From the NCBI GenBank assembly GCA_947444305.1, contig CANEZP010000015.1:42759-106758 (forward strand): a stretch of DNA of 64,000 nt, read 5' to 3'. How positions within the stretch are numbered: position 1 is the first letter of the stretch; each line of letters begins with the position of its first letter. The DNA is from Pseudobdellovibrionaceae bacterium. Lineage in GTDB: Bacteria; Bdellovibrionota; Bdellovibrionia; Bdellovibrionales; UBA1609. Shown piece by piece: positions 1 through 7,821 of the stretch. Under the pieces are notes generated by a model. The model was not told where the DNA came from. It did not search any database and was given only the letters and a program-made list of their open reading frames with translations. The position numbers were made by a program, and so were the translations under genes.

Positions 1-1092
1 TTTCGCATGTTCAACCTTGTCGTAAAAAACCGAATCGCCATACAGATGGTTACCGTCGCGAAAACCGATTTCGCCGGCGATCAATTCGCCACGCCCGTTA
101 TAAAGACCGACCGAGTATCCTTTTCCGGCGTTCAACATGTCCAAGGCCGTCTGGTAAACCGGTTTTTCTTTGTAACGGCTTCTTTCCGGACCTTGGCTTT
201 TACGTTCACCTTTGATGAGGCTGCCGTCGTCGGCAACTTCTTGCTCACGGTAAGAGCGGGTTTGATTTACGATCTTATCGAGCATCCACTCGTAATCGAT
301 ATTGAAGCGAACGGTGTGTCCGCTGTCGGCTAACGTGCGCGCAAGTTTGCGCAGCTTAACGGCCTCGGCCGAGTGCTTCCAGGTCGAATAGTCATGGATC
401 CCGTGCATCTTGAATCCAACCCAACCCGCAAGGGTGACTGAGTTCTTACCGAAGGCGCCCGGCAGGTGACCGGACTTGTGGTAGGTCATGCCGGTCAAGG
501 TGATGTGACGTGCGAGATGTTCGGGCGTGATGGTTTTGACATTACCCAGGTGATCAATTTCGTAAGCGCCACGCGAGAACATGTGGCGAACTTTTTCTTC
601 CGGAAGTTTGTACTCGATCTCGTCACCTTCGAACTTGTGTTCGAGCTCTTCTTCCGAGCCGATGATGTATTGGCCCGACGCAATCACGTCGGTGAAGGTG
701 GTGCCCTTCGCTTCGTGGAGCCGGCGTGCCTTCATGCGATGCTCGATCGCTTCCTCAAGACTCGATGCGAAGTTCCACTTCATGCCCCACCAGATGAGGC
801 CGTGCTTCATTGCGATTTCAATATTTTCGGGCGTATGCGCCACGCTGGGACCGAAAAACCCGCGCACACCAAGCGCATCATCGTGATTATCCATGTAGGA
901 CTTAAAGACCGCATCGACGTTCTCCTTGATGGAGCCCTCGAGCAAATAATTACACAGCGATTTTTGTAGCTGAGAGAGATCAGCTGTTCCGGCGGCCGAA
1001 GAATCGGTTGTAGAAGCAGAGTTCGCAGAATCCGTTGCCGCAAAAGCAGCGCACGAAAGCATCATGACGAGAACGAAAATTGTGTTACGCAT
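1..1092 (-). CDS. Exported protein with Aat-like (leucyl/phenylalanyl-tRNA-protein transferase) core, 3' truncated by window edge
   Basis: An open frame of 364 codons runs from an ATG at 1092 to the left edge with no stop, so the C-terminus is missing. The N-terminus (MRNTIFVLVMMLSCAAFAA) is a clear signal peptide, giving a periplasmic or exported protein. The visible C-terminal half resembles Aat in order: a KLRK stretch followed by VRFNIDYEWMLDKIV (compare the Aat 'R-rich helix, F-x-V-x(n)-F-x-x-V' segment), then a helix, then GYSVGLYNGRGELIAGEIGF and GDSVFYDKVEHAK, which lines up with the Aat 'HSVEVW..LVGGLYGV..F.GESMF....ASK' core. Aat normally moves Leu or Phe from tRNA to N-terminal Arg or Lys of cytosolic proteins for ClpS/ClpAP degradation. 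An exported copy cannot do this in its own cytoplasm, so the substrate is unknown. The resemblance is by eye; function is inference. No strong ribosome-binding site is visible. Confidence 0.65.
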   Translation of the reverse strand, partial: MRNTIFVLVMMLSCAAFAATDSANSASTTDSSAAGTADLSQLQKSLCNYLLEGSIKENVDAVFKSYMDNHDDALGVRGFFGPSVAHTPENIEIAMKHGLIWWGMKWNFASSLEEAIEHRMKARRLHEAKGTTFTDVIASGQYIIGSEEELEHKFEGDEIEYKLPEEKVRHMFSRGAYEIDHLGNVKTITPEHLARHITLTGMTYHKSGHLPGAFGKNSVTLAGWVGFKMHGIHDYSTWKHSAEAVKLRKLARTLADSGHTVRFNIDYEWMLDKIVNQTRSYREQEVADDGSLIKGERKSQGPERSRYKEKPVYQTALDMLNAGKGYSVGLYNGRGELIAGEIGFRDGNHLYGDSVFYDKVEHAK

Positions 1093-1204
1093 GTGGGTTG
1101 CTAACACACCGCCCGCAAAAATCGCAAGGTTAGCTGAAAAAATACCAGCCCCGTCGGCACAATAGGCATGCGTGACCCGCTCTACCTATGTTAAATAGCC
1201 CGCC

Positions 1205-1636
1205 ATGATCGAATCAAAGCCCCGCCCTTCGTTCCAACACATATATATGCACCTGGCCCACGCGCTGAGTGCGCGCTCCACCTGCTCAAGATTGAACGTT
1301 GGAACCGTGATTACATCCACGGATTACCGCAAGGTACTGGCCATCGGTTACAACGGGAACGCGGCAGGTTTGCCGAATAAATGCGATCGGCGCGAAGCGG
1401 GAAATTGCGGATGCCTGCACAGTGAAGAGAACGCGGTGATCAATTGCGATTCACCGCGCGCGATGGAGAAACATGTTTTCGTCACTCACCTGCCGTGCGC
1501 GCAATGCGCGAAACGTCTCATAAATCTGGGCGGCGTCAAACGCGTGTATTACGAAAATGAATACCGCTTGCCCGAATCGAAAGAGCTACTGACCTCGGTC
1601 GGAATCGAAGTCGTTCAGCTCCCCCGCGCCACCTAA
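1205..1636 (+). CDS. dCMP deaminase (cytidine/deoxycytidylate deaminase family)
   Basis: A 143-residue cytosolic enzyme that would deaminate dCMP to dUMP for thymidylate synthesis. The zinc site is complete: HSEENAVI supplies the His ligand and catalytic Glu, and PCAQCAK supplies the two Cys ligands. An upstream Cys-rich stretch (CDRREAGNCGC) and the early SRLNVGTVI segment are typical of the dCMP deaminase (ComEB-like) branch rather than tRNA or guanine deaminases. Length is normal for the family. It stands alone on the plus strand, divergent from the gene at 1-1092 and convergent with the small secreted gene at 1643-2038, so it is probably monocistronic. Another small-molecule CDA family member is possible but less likely. 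Confidence 0.88.
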   Translation: MIESKPRPSFQHIYMHLAHALSARSTCSRLNVGTVITSTDYRKVLAIGYNGNAAGLPNKCDRREAGNCGCLHSEENAVINCDSPRAMEKHVFVTHLPCAQCAKRLINLGGVKRVYYENEYRLPESKELLTSVGIEVVQLPRAT

Positions 1637-1642
1637 AGCAAA

Positions 1643-2038
1643 TTAGAAATAGTAGGAATAGTACGAGTAGTTATTGCGACGATAATTTTGCGTCGGAGCG
1701 TAAGAATAACCGCCGTACCACAGGCTGTAGCTGGGTGAATAGTAGTAGTAGTTGTTCGGGTACGTGTAACCATAGTCGTAAGAATTTCCGTAAAAGAAAT
1801 TAGACAGCCATGAGCTATCGGGCGACACGGCCTCGACCGAATTTGTGCGCATGTTTTCGTTGTAGTAGCGGGCACGCTTCCACTGGCCACCGGTGTGAAC
1901 TTCGACGGTGCCGTCGGTATTATTGTAGCGAAGTGAAATGGCCGGACGGCCGGAATCGGGACTTATCTGCGGTGAGAATTTCTCGGCCGCGAACGCTTGC
2001 GTCCCCATGAAAACCATTAATGCTAATAAACCCCTCAT
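1643..2038 (-). CDS. Small secreted protein with tyrosine-rich C-terminal tail
   Basis: A 131-residue protein of no recognised family. It begins with a signal peptide (MRGLLALMVFMGTQAFAAE). A mixed middle segment follows (ISLRYNNTDGTVEVHTGGQWKRARYY), and about the last 50 residues are dominated by Tyr, Asn, Ser and Gly, ending YYSYYF. The start is set by a strong Shine-Dalgarno, GGGGAGG, about 5 nt upstream of the ATG. It is the last gene of the minus-strand run that starts at 6597, 24 bp after the SDR gene. Tyr-rich tails of this kind occur in envelope or surface-layer proteins, but no function can be assigned. Confidence 0.7.
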   Translation of the reverse strand: MRGLLALMVFMGTQAFAAEKFSPQISPDSGRPAISLRYNNTDGTVEVHTGGQWKRARYYNENMRTNSVEAVSPDSSWLSNFFYGNSYDYGYTYPNNYYYYSPSYSLWYGGYSYAPTQNYRRNNYSYYSYYF

Positions 2039-2062
2039 ATATACCTCCCCGGTATTATTTGC

Positions 2063-3184
2063 TTATGATTCGACTCCTAAATTGAAGTCGCCATTCTTCT
2101 TTTCCTTTTGATTCAAATCGATGTGCGCTTGGTTATCCATCGCGCGTAACGGTTTGGTCCACGCCATGGCGTTGAATAAATCCTGGCTTTCGGCGCCGGT
2201 CTTGCGTTCACGAGAATGACCCTCGGGCAAAAAGCCCGCGGCCACTTTCGCCATCGAACCGGTAATCTCCGGAAAGTTTTCGAACATGAAGGCTCCGAAT
2301 TTTGCCGACCAACCGAGCACGGCTTCGACATCTCCCTGGCGGCAAGCTTCGACGATTTGATTTGCCGCACGCCGCGCCGACATAGAGACGCCCGGAATAA
2401 GATCCATGGCCGAGAACAGCGCGAACTCTTTTTCTTGATTGCCCTTAAAAACCGCCTGAATCGTGGAACCGGTTCGCATCAGGCCGGGATAAACGGTCGT
2501 GACAAAAATTTTATGTTTCGCCAGTTCGGAAGCTACGGCCCGCGAAAATCCGGCCAGGGCAAATTTACTGGCCGTGTAAGCAGCCATGTGCGGGAGCGCG
2601 ATTTTGCCGCCGATGGAAGCGATGTTCACGATGCGACCGCCACCGCGCACGCGAAAATATTTGGCCATGTGGTGGGTCATCTCGACGACCGCATTGAGGT
2701 GTAAATCAATTTGCGCACGGAAGTCTTCGGCGTCCATGACTTCGAACGGACTTGCCATGATTGCGCCGGCGTTGTTCACGACCACGTCAATCCAACCGCT
2801 TTGAAAATGAGCCTGCCGGATCGCCTCGGATAATTCCTCACCTTTGGTGATGTCACAGGCTAAGATACAGACGGCCGCTTTCGGATAAGCGCTCTTCAAA
2901 CGTAATTGCGCGCGCCTGAGTTCTTCGTAATCGCGCGCAATTAACGTGACCCGCGCGCCTTCGGTTATAAATTTGCGCGCGAGCGCAAGCCCGAGTCCGC
3001 GTGAGCCCCCGGTTATTACCACGTGTTTACCGTTGAAATCGTATCGTTCGCCGAAAGGCAAAAGCCGCAACGCAACCGAAGCGCCGAATAAACCTGCGGC
3101 CACCTTGCGCCGGTCGCGCCGCAGAAAAAGGGGCACGGCTAACAAAGCAAGGAAGGAAAGTTCGTTTCTGAGACGTTGATTCAT
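2063..3184 (-). CDS. Membrane-anchored short-chain dehydrogenase/reductase (SDR)
   Basis: A 373-residue NAD(P)-dependent oxidoreductase of the classical SDR family. The Rossmann dinucleotide motif TGGSRGLG lies near residue 60, NNAG near 140, a catalytic Ser in NIASIGG, and the YTASK motif follows. About 50 extra N-terminal residues carry a hydrophobic helix (LSFLALLAVPLFL), suggesting anchoring to the inner membrane with the catalytic domain in the cytoplasm. A C-terminal extension of about 90 residues exceeds the usual 250-residue SDR core. A GGGGAG ribosome-binding site precedes the ATG. It lies 65 bp after the patatin gene on the same strand. The lipid-hydrolase neighbours hint at a fatty-acid or lipid-alcohol substrate, which is inference. 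Confidence 0.85.
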   Translation of the reverse strand: MNQRLRNELSFLALLAVPLFLRRDRRKVAAGLFGASVALRLLPFGERYDFNGKHVVITGGSRGLGLALARKFITEGARVTLIARDYEELRRAQLRLKSAYPKAAVCILACDITKGEELSEAIRQAHFQSGWIDVVVNNAGAIMASPFEVMDAEDFRAQIDLHLNAVVEMTHHMAKYFRVRGGGRIVNIASIGGKIALPHMAAYTASKFALAGFSRAVASELAKHKIFVTTVYPGLMRTGSTIQAVFKGNQEKEFALFSAMDLIPGVSMSARRAANQIVEACRQGDVEAVLGWSAKFGAFMFENFPEITGSMAKVAAGFLPEGHSRERKTGAESQDLFNAMAWTKPLRAMDNQAHIDLNQKEKKNGDFNLGVES

Positions 3185-3249
3185 TTGAAACTCCCCTCAT
3201 TTCACTCTTGTGAAACGTAAAGGAAGCGCTGCGAACCCTGTGCCACAAC

Positions 3250-4005
3250 TCAGGCGTCTAGGAAATTTCCTGCAATATTATCGGCAACGCTCGAAGCGAG
3301 TGCGGCCTTCGTGCGCTCATAAATGTTTTGGTAAGCGTCGGGCCCGCGCGCCAACGAATTGAAACTCACCCGCGGGAAATTCGTGAACCTTAACACTTTA
3401 TGGTCCTCGTCCAGCTTCGGGAACGTCGTGCGCCGTTCGTAAGCACCGGCGGCGCCCGCAGATTCTAAATAAACGCAGAGAACACGCGGATCGCCGGGAT
3501 GAATGCCCGACTTGTTGAATATGCCGCCGTCGAGGAAGATCCGGCCACCCATCCGCACCGGGTGAAACATCAGCGGCACCGAACACGAGGCGACCACCGC
3601 CTTCGCGACCGAACCTTCGTTTAAATAGCGCGTCTTCCACGACCAGAGATCAAAGACCGAAACCGCGAGCGGTATTTTGGTCTGCGAAAATTCGCGGGCA
3701 AAGCGTGCTTCCAGGTGACGTTCAAACTTTTTACCGCGCAGAAAACCAAAACCGATAAATGGATCCCAAAAATCTTCGCGCTTTACTTCGAATAGAATCT
3801 CGCGCACCTGCGCCGGCTCTAACCCTGAAGCAAGTGCCGCCGCGACGAGCGCCCCCGCGCTTGAACCAGTGATCTTCGCCGGCCGGTGACCCGCCTCGTA
3901 CAAAGCCGCGGCGAAACCGCAGTGGGCGAAAAAACCGAAGAAGGATGAAGACAGGGCGAGGGTAAAAGGCTTTTCGTTAAGCCACCGGGATAGCGACGCG
4001 CTCAT
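3250..4005 (-). CDS. Patatin-like phospholipase
   Basis: A 251-residue patatin-family acyl hydrolase. The glycine-rich start of the fold is modified (SSFFGFFAHCGFAAALYEAG), the nucleophile elbow is GSSAG (GxSxG), and the catalytic Asp is in the DGG of FLDGGIFNKSG, so the Ser-Asp dyad is intact. I place the start at the ATG at 4005, because it forms a classic 4-bp ATGA overlap with the stop of the upstream SGNH hydrolase gene. A longer frame from 4041 is possible. No signal peptide is obvious with this start. Translational coupling to an exported SGNH hydrolase and a following SDR suggests a lipid- or ester-processing operon. Confidence 0.85.
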   Translation of the reverse strand: MSASLSRWLNEKPFTLALSSSFFGFFAHCGFAAALYEAGHRPAKITGSSAGALVAAALASGLEPAQVREILFEVKREDFWDPFIGFGFLRGKKFERHLEARFAREFSQTKIPLAVSVFDLWSWKTRYLNEGSVAKAVVASCSVPLMFHPVRMGGRIFLDGGIFNKSGIHPGDPRVLCVYLESAGAAGAYERRTTFPKLDEDHKVLRFTNFPRVSFNSLARGPDAYQNIYERTKAALASSVADNIAGNFLDA

Positions 4006-4628
4006 GGCTTCTTTAGTTGCTGCAGCAAAACGCCGGCCCATAGCTTATACCCGGCGGGACTTAAGTGAATCCGTGAAGGGTCTGCGGAATCGAAGTTTTG
4101 CGCAGGAATAACGTCGTCGGCCCCGATCATTTGCGAGAACACATCGACGAACGTGATCCCGGTCATACGCGCGATGCTCGCGCGCAAGAGTGCATTGGTG
4201 GCCCGCACTTGGCCAAGGATTTCGCGGCGGCCCGGCGCGGGTTTGATCGAGAGTACATAGATGGGTGCAAAACTTATTTTATATTTTTGTTGGGCCGTGC
4301 GAATGACACCGATCAGCTTTTCGAAATTCCGGGTTACGGTCTCGGGCGTGTCGCGGTTTGCGAGATCATTATCGCCCGAATAGATGACGATCCGGTCGGG
4401 CCGCTGTTTTTCGACCGCAGCCTCCGCGTGCCCGATCAGCCAGGGAAAGTCGCTACCGCCTTTCGCGATGGCAGACGTTCGGTAACCGGGAAAGTGGCTT
4501 GCCATCATCGGTTCCCACTTTTCGATGCTCGAACTGCCCAAAAACAAAATTGTTTCGGCGGGAGCGGCGACCGCGAGTACGGGCGCCGCTAAATAAAACG
4601 ACAGCATCCAAACGAGACGGCTTAACAT
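4002..4628 (-). CDS. Exported SGNH/GDSL-type hydrolase
   Basis: A 208-residue SGNH hydrolase. The block I Ser is in FLGSSSIEKW, block III is SGDNDLAN (Gly, Asn), and block V is DPSRIHLSPAGY, giving the Asp/His pair, so the Ser-His dyad appears complete. The start chosen is the ATG at 4628 (MLSRLVWMLSFYLAAPVLAVAAP), which is a signal peptide and begins one base after the stop of the upstream lipoprotein gene. A 25-residue longer frame from 4703 would run inside that gene and is unlikely. The protein probably acts in the periplasm or outside as an esterase, lipase or carbohydrate deacetylase; the substrate cannot be read from sequence. Confidence 0.82.
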   Translation of the reverse strand: MLSRLVWMLSFYLAAPVLAVAAPAETILFLGSSSIEKWEPMMASHFPGYRTSAIAKGGSDFPWLIGHAEAAVEKQRPDRIVIYSGDNDLANRDTPETVTRNFEKLIGVIRTAQQKYKISFAPIYVLSIKPAPGRREILGQVRATNALLRASIARMTGITFVDVFSQMIGADDVIPAQNFDSADPSRIHLSPAGYKLWAGVLLQQLKKP

Positions 4629-4629
4629 G

Positions 4630-5550
4630 CTATGGCTTGTACCAATCCGACTTCGCGCCGTTGACGTAAAATTCTGCGCTCGTACAGAGGAAGCGGATTT
4701 CAAGCAAATTGCCGTTCATGTCATCCATGAAGATGGAGCCGCTGCGGTAATACTTCGAACAGCCCGGTTGATCGTAAGTCAGATTTTTCGAGTAGTAAGA
4801 AATTTTCCACGTCCCGGTTACCGATTTGGCCGAAGCCACGGCTTCACCGGTCATGATTTTGCCGTCTACGGTATAGACACCCTTGAGCGACTGCGTTCCC
4901 GTACTCCAAGTGTCGGCCGGATTTGTCGGCGTAACGACCCAGTTCCACGTGTAAGTGTAGCGGTAATCATTTTCGTAATCGACGCTCAAAGCTTTTTGGT
5001 ACGTACGGCCCGCAAACTCGGACGCAGACGTTACTCCGCCGCTGCCGTCGCCTTGGTAATCCCAATAGCCGACGTAAGATCCGTCGATCGAGCCGTCGGC
5101 CGCCGAAGCCGCGAATTTCGTAATATTAAAATCCACGTGCAGACCGCCGAGCACGCCGGCTTTATTGTCATCCAAGTCGCGAACGGTGTAGGAACCGCTG
5201 CGCGAGTAAGATGAAGAGCCGCTTGCTTGATTTGTGCAGTTGAAGGTCCCGGTTTTTAACAAAGCGATACCGTCGGTGTCGGCGTCGGCCGGCGTGACCG
5301 GATTCACCGTTTCACAATCGGTCGCTAAAGCCGAAACGCCCGGCTTAGTCGCGGCGAGAGTTAAGTTTGTGCCCGAAGGCATGGCCGGCGCCGAATTGCT
5401 CTGCGGAAGTTGGCCAAGGATAATGTTGAGCTGATCGACGACGGTCGAAGCGCTCGTCGCGGTGAGAGGCTGGCCCGCTTGTCCACCGCAACGGCACAAT
5501 CCGCCCGCGATGAAAATAAGCAGACCGACCTTGAGAATATTCGCTCTCAT
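4630..5550 (-). CDS. Exported protein or lipoprotein of unknown function
   Basis: A 306-residue protein with a signal peptide ending in a Cys-rich segment (GLLIFIAGGLCRCGG). This may be a relaxed lipobox but is not canonical. The mature part is rich in Ser, Thr, Tyr, Gly and Asp with alternating polar and hydrophobic residues (for example YRYTYTWNWVVTP), suggesting a beta-sheet domain. It has several Cys residues (for example QPGCSKYY and RFLCTS). It sits 12 bp downstream of the beta-barrel gene and 1 bp upstream of the SGNH hydrolase start, so it belongs to the same operon. No family recognised. Confidence 0.7.
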   Translation of the reverse strand: MRANILKVGLLIFIAGGLCRCGGQAGQPLTATSASTVVDQLNIILGQLPQSNSAPAMPSGTNLTLAATKPGVSALATDCETVNPVTPADADTDGIALLKTGTFNCTNQASGSSSYSRSGSYTVRDLDDNKAGVLGGLHVDFNITKFAASAADGSIDGSYVGYWDYQGDGSGGVTSASEFAGRTYQKALSVDYENDYRYTYTWNWVVTPTNPADTWSTGTQSLKGVYTVDGKIMTGEAVASAKSVTGTWKISYYSKNLTYDQPGCSKYYRSGSIFMDDMNGNLLEIRFLCTSAEFYVNGAKSDWYKP

Positions 5551-5562
5551 GTCGGCTCCCTA

Positions 5563-6597
5563 TTAGAAGTTGTAGGTGATCGAAGCTTGCGACAAGAATG
5601 AGCTGCCGTTGATATTACCCGTGCCCGCGGCGGTAAGCGATCCATCAAGGATGAATTGACCGTACTTCAGACCAAGGCCCGCGGCCACCAGCGTGTTGGA
5701 AGGAATTCCCGAGTCCACGTCGGGAGTCGGCGTTTCGTCTTTAGTGTTACCGACTAAAATATTTTGTACGACCGACGCGCGGACGATCGCCCACGAAGTA
5801 ACGGGAGCTTCGATACCTAAGAACGCGGGCAACACGAAAGCCGAACGTTCGTCTTTTTCGTACTCGCGCTTGGCGTAACCTAAACGAATTCCGTAGTATA
5901 TGTCCGCGGCTTCCGTTTTTAACGAACGGTCTTCTACCCCGACGGTTGCCGCGATTGTTTTCACGTCTTGATCGGTGCCGCCCGCGAGATCTTGCTTGCC
6001 TTGGCCGAAATCCAAATTACCGAAAAAGCGGAAGGAGTTTACGGCGAACGATGCACCACCGGTAATGTATGGTCCGGCTTCCATTTCATCTTTTTGCGTT
6101 CCGTTTGGTTTCTCGGCCGTCGAGACGAGGTGAACGTGCGCGTACATCCAGCTTTCGTTATTGAAGTTCATACCGAATTTACCGACGACGGTCGTTTCTT
6201 TCGTCTTAGCGGAATCGTTGTCGACGTTCGACAAAGAAAGGCCGACGCCCATGTTCCCGAACCCGTAGATCGCTTCGATCGGATTGTTTTGCGCAAGGTA
6301 CGCATTGCCCGAACGGATATCATCGTCGGCGGCGATAGCCGTGGTATTTTGATGTCCTAGATACAACATCAAGCTGCCCGCGCCGACTTTGCGCATGATA
6401 CCGCCCTCGGCACCGGAGCCTTGCGCACCGAATTCAAAAGTCATGTAGGGGTTAAGCAATTGAACGTGTGAGGGAACGATGAAGGTCGTTTGCGTATCGA
6501 CGAGATGATCCGCGCCCAGCAAAGAATTGATGCGTGCTTTCGAGGCAAATGCCGGAGCGCTGAGAAGCGCGGCAAACAGAAGAGCAAAGGCTTTCAT
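5563..6597 (-). CDS. Outer-membrane beta-barrel (porin-like) protein
   Basis: A 344-residue outer-membrane protein. The start is the ATG at 6597, preceded by an AAGGAG Shine-Dalgarno; the upstream extension of the open frame lacks these features. It has a short signal peptide (MKAFALLFAALLSAPAFAS), then many amphipathic beta-strand segments with alternating aromatic and hydrophobic residues, and it ends in ...SITYNF, a terminal Phe signature for BAM-dependent barrels. Family unknown. It is the first gene of a six-gene minus-strand run, so the promoter should lie in 6598-6765, opposite the AI-2E family gene. Confidence 0.75.
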   Translation of the reverse strand: MKAFALLFAALLSAPAFASKARINSLLGADHLVDTQTTFIVPSHVQLLNPYMTFEFGAQGSGAEGGIMRKVGAGSLMLYLGHQNTTAIAADDDIRSGNAYLAQNNPIEAIYGFGNMGVGLSLSNVDNDSAKTKETTVVGKFGMNFNNESWMYAHVHLVSTAEKPNGTQKDEMEAGPYITGGASFAVNSFRFFGNLDFGQGKQDLAGGTDQDVKTIAATVGVEDRSLKTEAADIYYGIRLGYAKREYEKDERSAFVLPAFLGIEAPVTSWAIVRASVVQNILVGNTKDETPTPDVDSGIPSNTLVAAGLGLKYGQFILDGSLTAAGTGNINGSSFLSQASITYNF

Positions 6598-6765
6598 GGA
6601 TTCTCCTTGATGATCGAGCGATGATGATATTTTTGGATCTCTGCGGAAACGATTGAAGCTGGACCAAAGTCCTATGTCAATTGGACCGCGGCGCACGCGA
6701 ACGCTGCGCGCCAAGATCGGTTCCTCTCGATTACCCACGCCCTTGAATCCTGGTATCAATGGCCG

Positions 6766-7821
6766 ATGATTAAACACGAAGAACCCGCCGGCCAAAAATC
6801 ATCGTTAGAAATCCCGCTCACGACGCTTCTTAAAATCACGGCTTATGCATTACTTGTTTTGTCTGTCATCCGACTCGTACCTCTTTTGATGATTTGTTTT
6901 TTAGCGCTGCTGCTCGCGGTGGCTAGCGAACCGATCCTCGTGCGCGCCGAAAAATTTCTGCCGCGCTGGTCGGCGATTACTCTTTTGATGACTACGATAA
7001 CGTCTATCCTCGTAGGGTTGGGCGTTTACATTAGTCCCCCGTTTTACGATCAAGCGGGTCGCATTCTGCAGAAGATCCCGACCGCCGGCCCGGCCCTACT
7101 CAGCCATCTGCCGCCGGAAGGAGCCATCCACCGGCTCGGCGAAAAGATCGCGTCCATGCCGATGCCAAAAGTTGAAAGCTGGGCACCGCAGATTCTCACT
7201 TTCGGAGAAATGGCTTTAGGTGCGTTTACTTCCTTAATTTTGTTACTGGTGTTGATGACGTACTTGCTCGTCGACGGCCGGAACACCTGGCGCTGGCTCG
7301 TCGCTTTTTTCAAACCGGCCAACCGCCGGAAACTTGAGCAAACCGCGGCCGAGGTGACGCCCGTCGTTTCGGCCTACATCGTCGGCCAAATTATCACGTC
7401 TATACTTTGCGCGATTGCCGTTTACATTATTCTGATTTCTTTTTCGGTGCCCGCCGCCTTGGTGTTGGCCGTGCTCGCCGCAATTTTTGACGTGTTGCCG
7501 ATTATTGGATTTATCATGACGATCGTGCCCGCCGTTTTGTTCGCGTTAACCGTTTCGCCCACGGCGGCCGTCGCGGTCTTCTTTTTGTTCGGTGCCTATC
7601 ACGCGCTTGAAAATTACGTGATCGTGCCCGCGATCTACGGCAACCGCTTGAAGGTTTCGGGTCTGGTGGTATTGCTGGCCATCTTAGCGGGCGTATCGCT
7701 CGGCGGAATCGTCGGCGCGATCCTTATTCTGCCCGTGATCGCGTCTTACCCGATCATCGAACGAATCTGGTTAGCTTCGTACGTCGGGGCCCGTGCCGTT
7801 ACCGAGCACGGCGATCACTAA
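6766..7821 (+). CDS. AI-2E family transporter (TqsA/PerM-like membrane permease)
   Basis: A 351-residue inner-membrane protein of the AI-2E family (PF01594 type). Several hydrophobic helices, a central soluble loop (about residues 95-145), a PLI-like membrane core and the segment LVVLLAILAGVSLGGIVGAI close to the C-terminus match the family order. Members export or exchange small molecules (autoinducer-2 in TqsA, Na+/H+ in some others), and the substrate cannot be deduced here. It is divergent from the porin-like gene and overlaps the convergent primase-like gene by 4 bp at the stop codons. The N-terminal 15 residues are polar, so the ATG at 6766 is plausible but not certain. Confidence 0.88.
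   Translation: MIKHEEPAGQKSSLEIPLTTLLKITAYALLVLSVIRLVPLLMICFLALLLAVASEPILVRAEKFLPRWSAITLLMTTITSILVGLGVYISPPFYDQAGRILQKIPTAGPALLSHLPPEGAIHRLGEKIASMPMPKVESWAPQILTFGEMALGAFTSLILLLVLMTYLLVDGRNTWRWLVAFFKPANRRKLEQTAAEVTPVVSAYIVGQIITSILCAIAVYIILISFSVPAALVLAVLAAIFDVLPIIGFIMTIVPAVLFALTVSPTAAVAVFFLFGAYHALENYVIVPAIYGNRLKVSGLVVLLAILAGVSLGGIVGAILILPVIASYPIIERIWLASYVGARAVTEHGDH

Noticed and set aside
466..969. 167-codon plus-strand open frame
   Set aside because: It is antisense to the exported Aat-like gene, which has a signal peptide and recognisable core.
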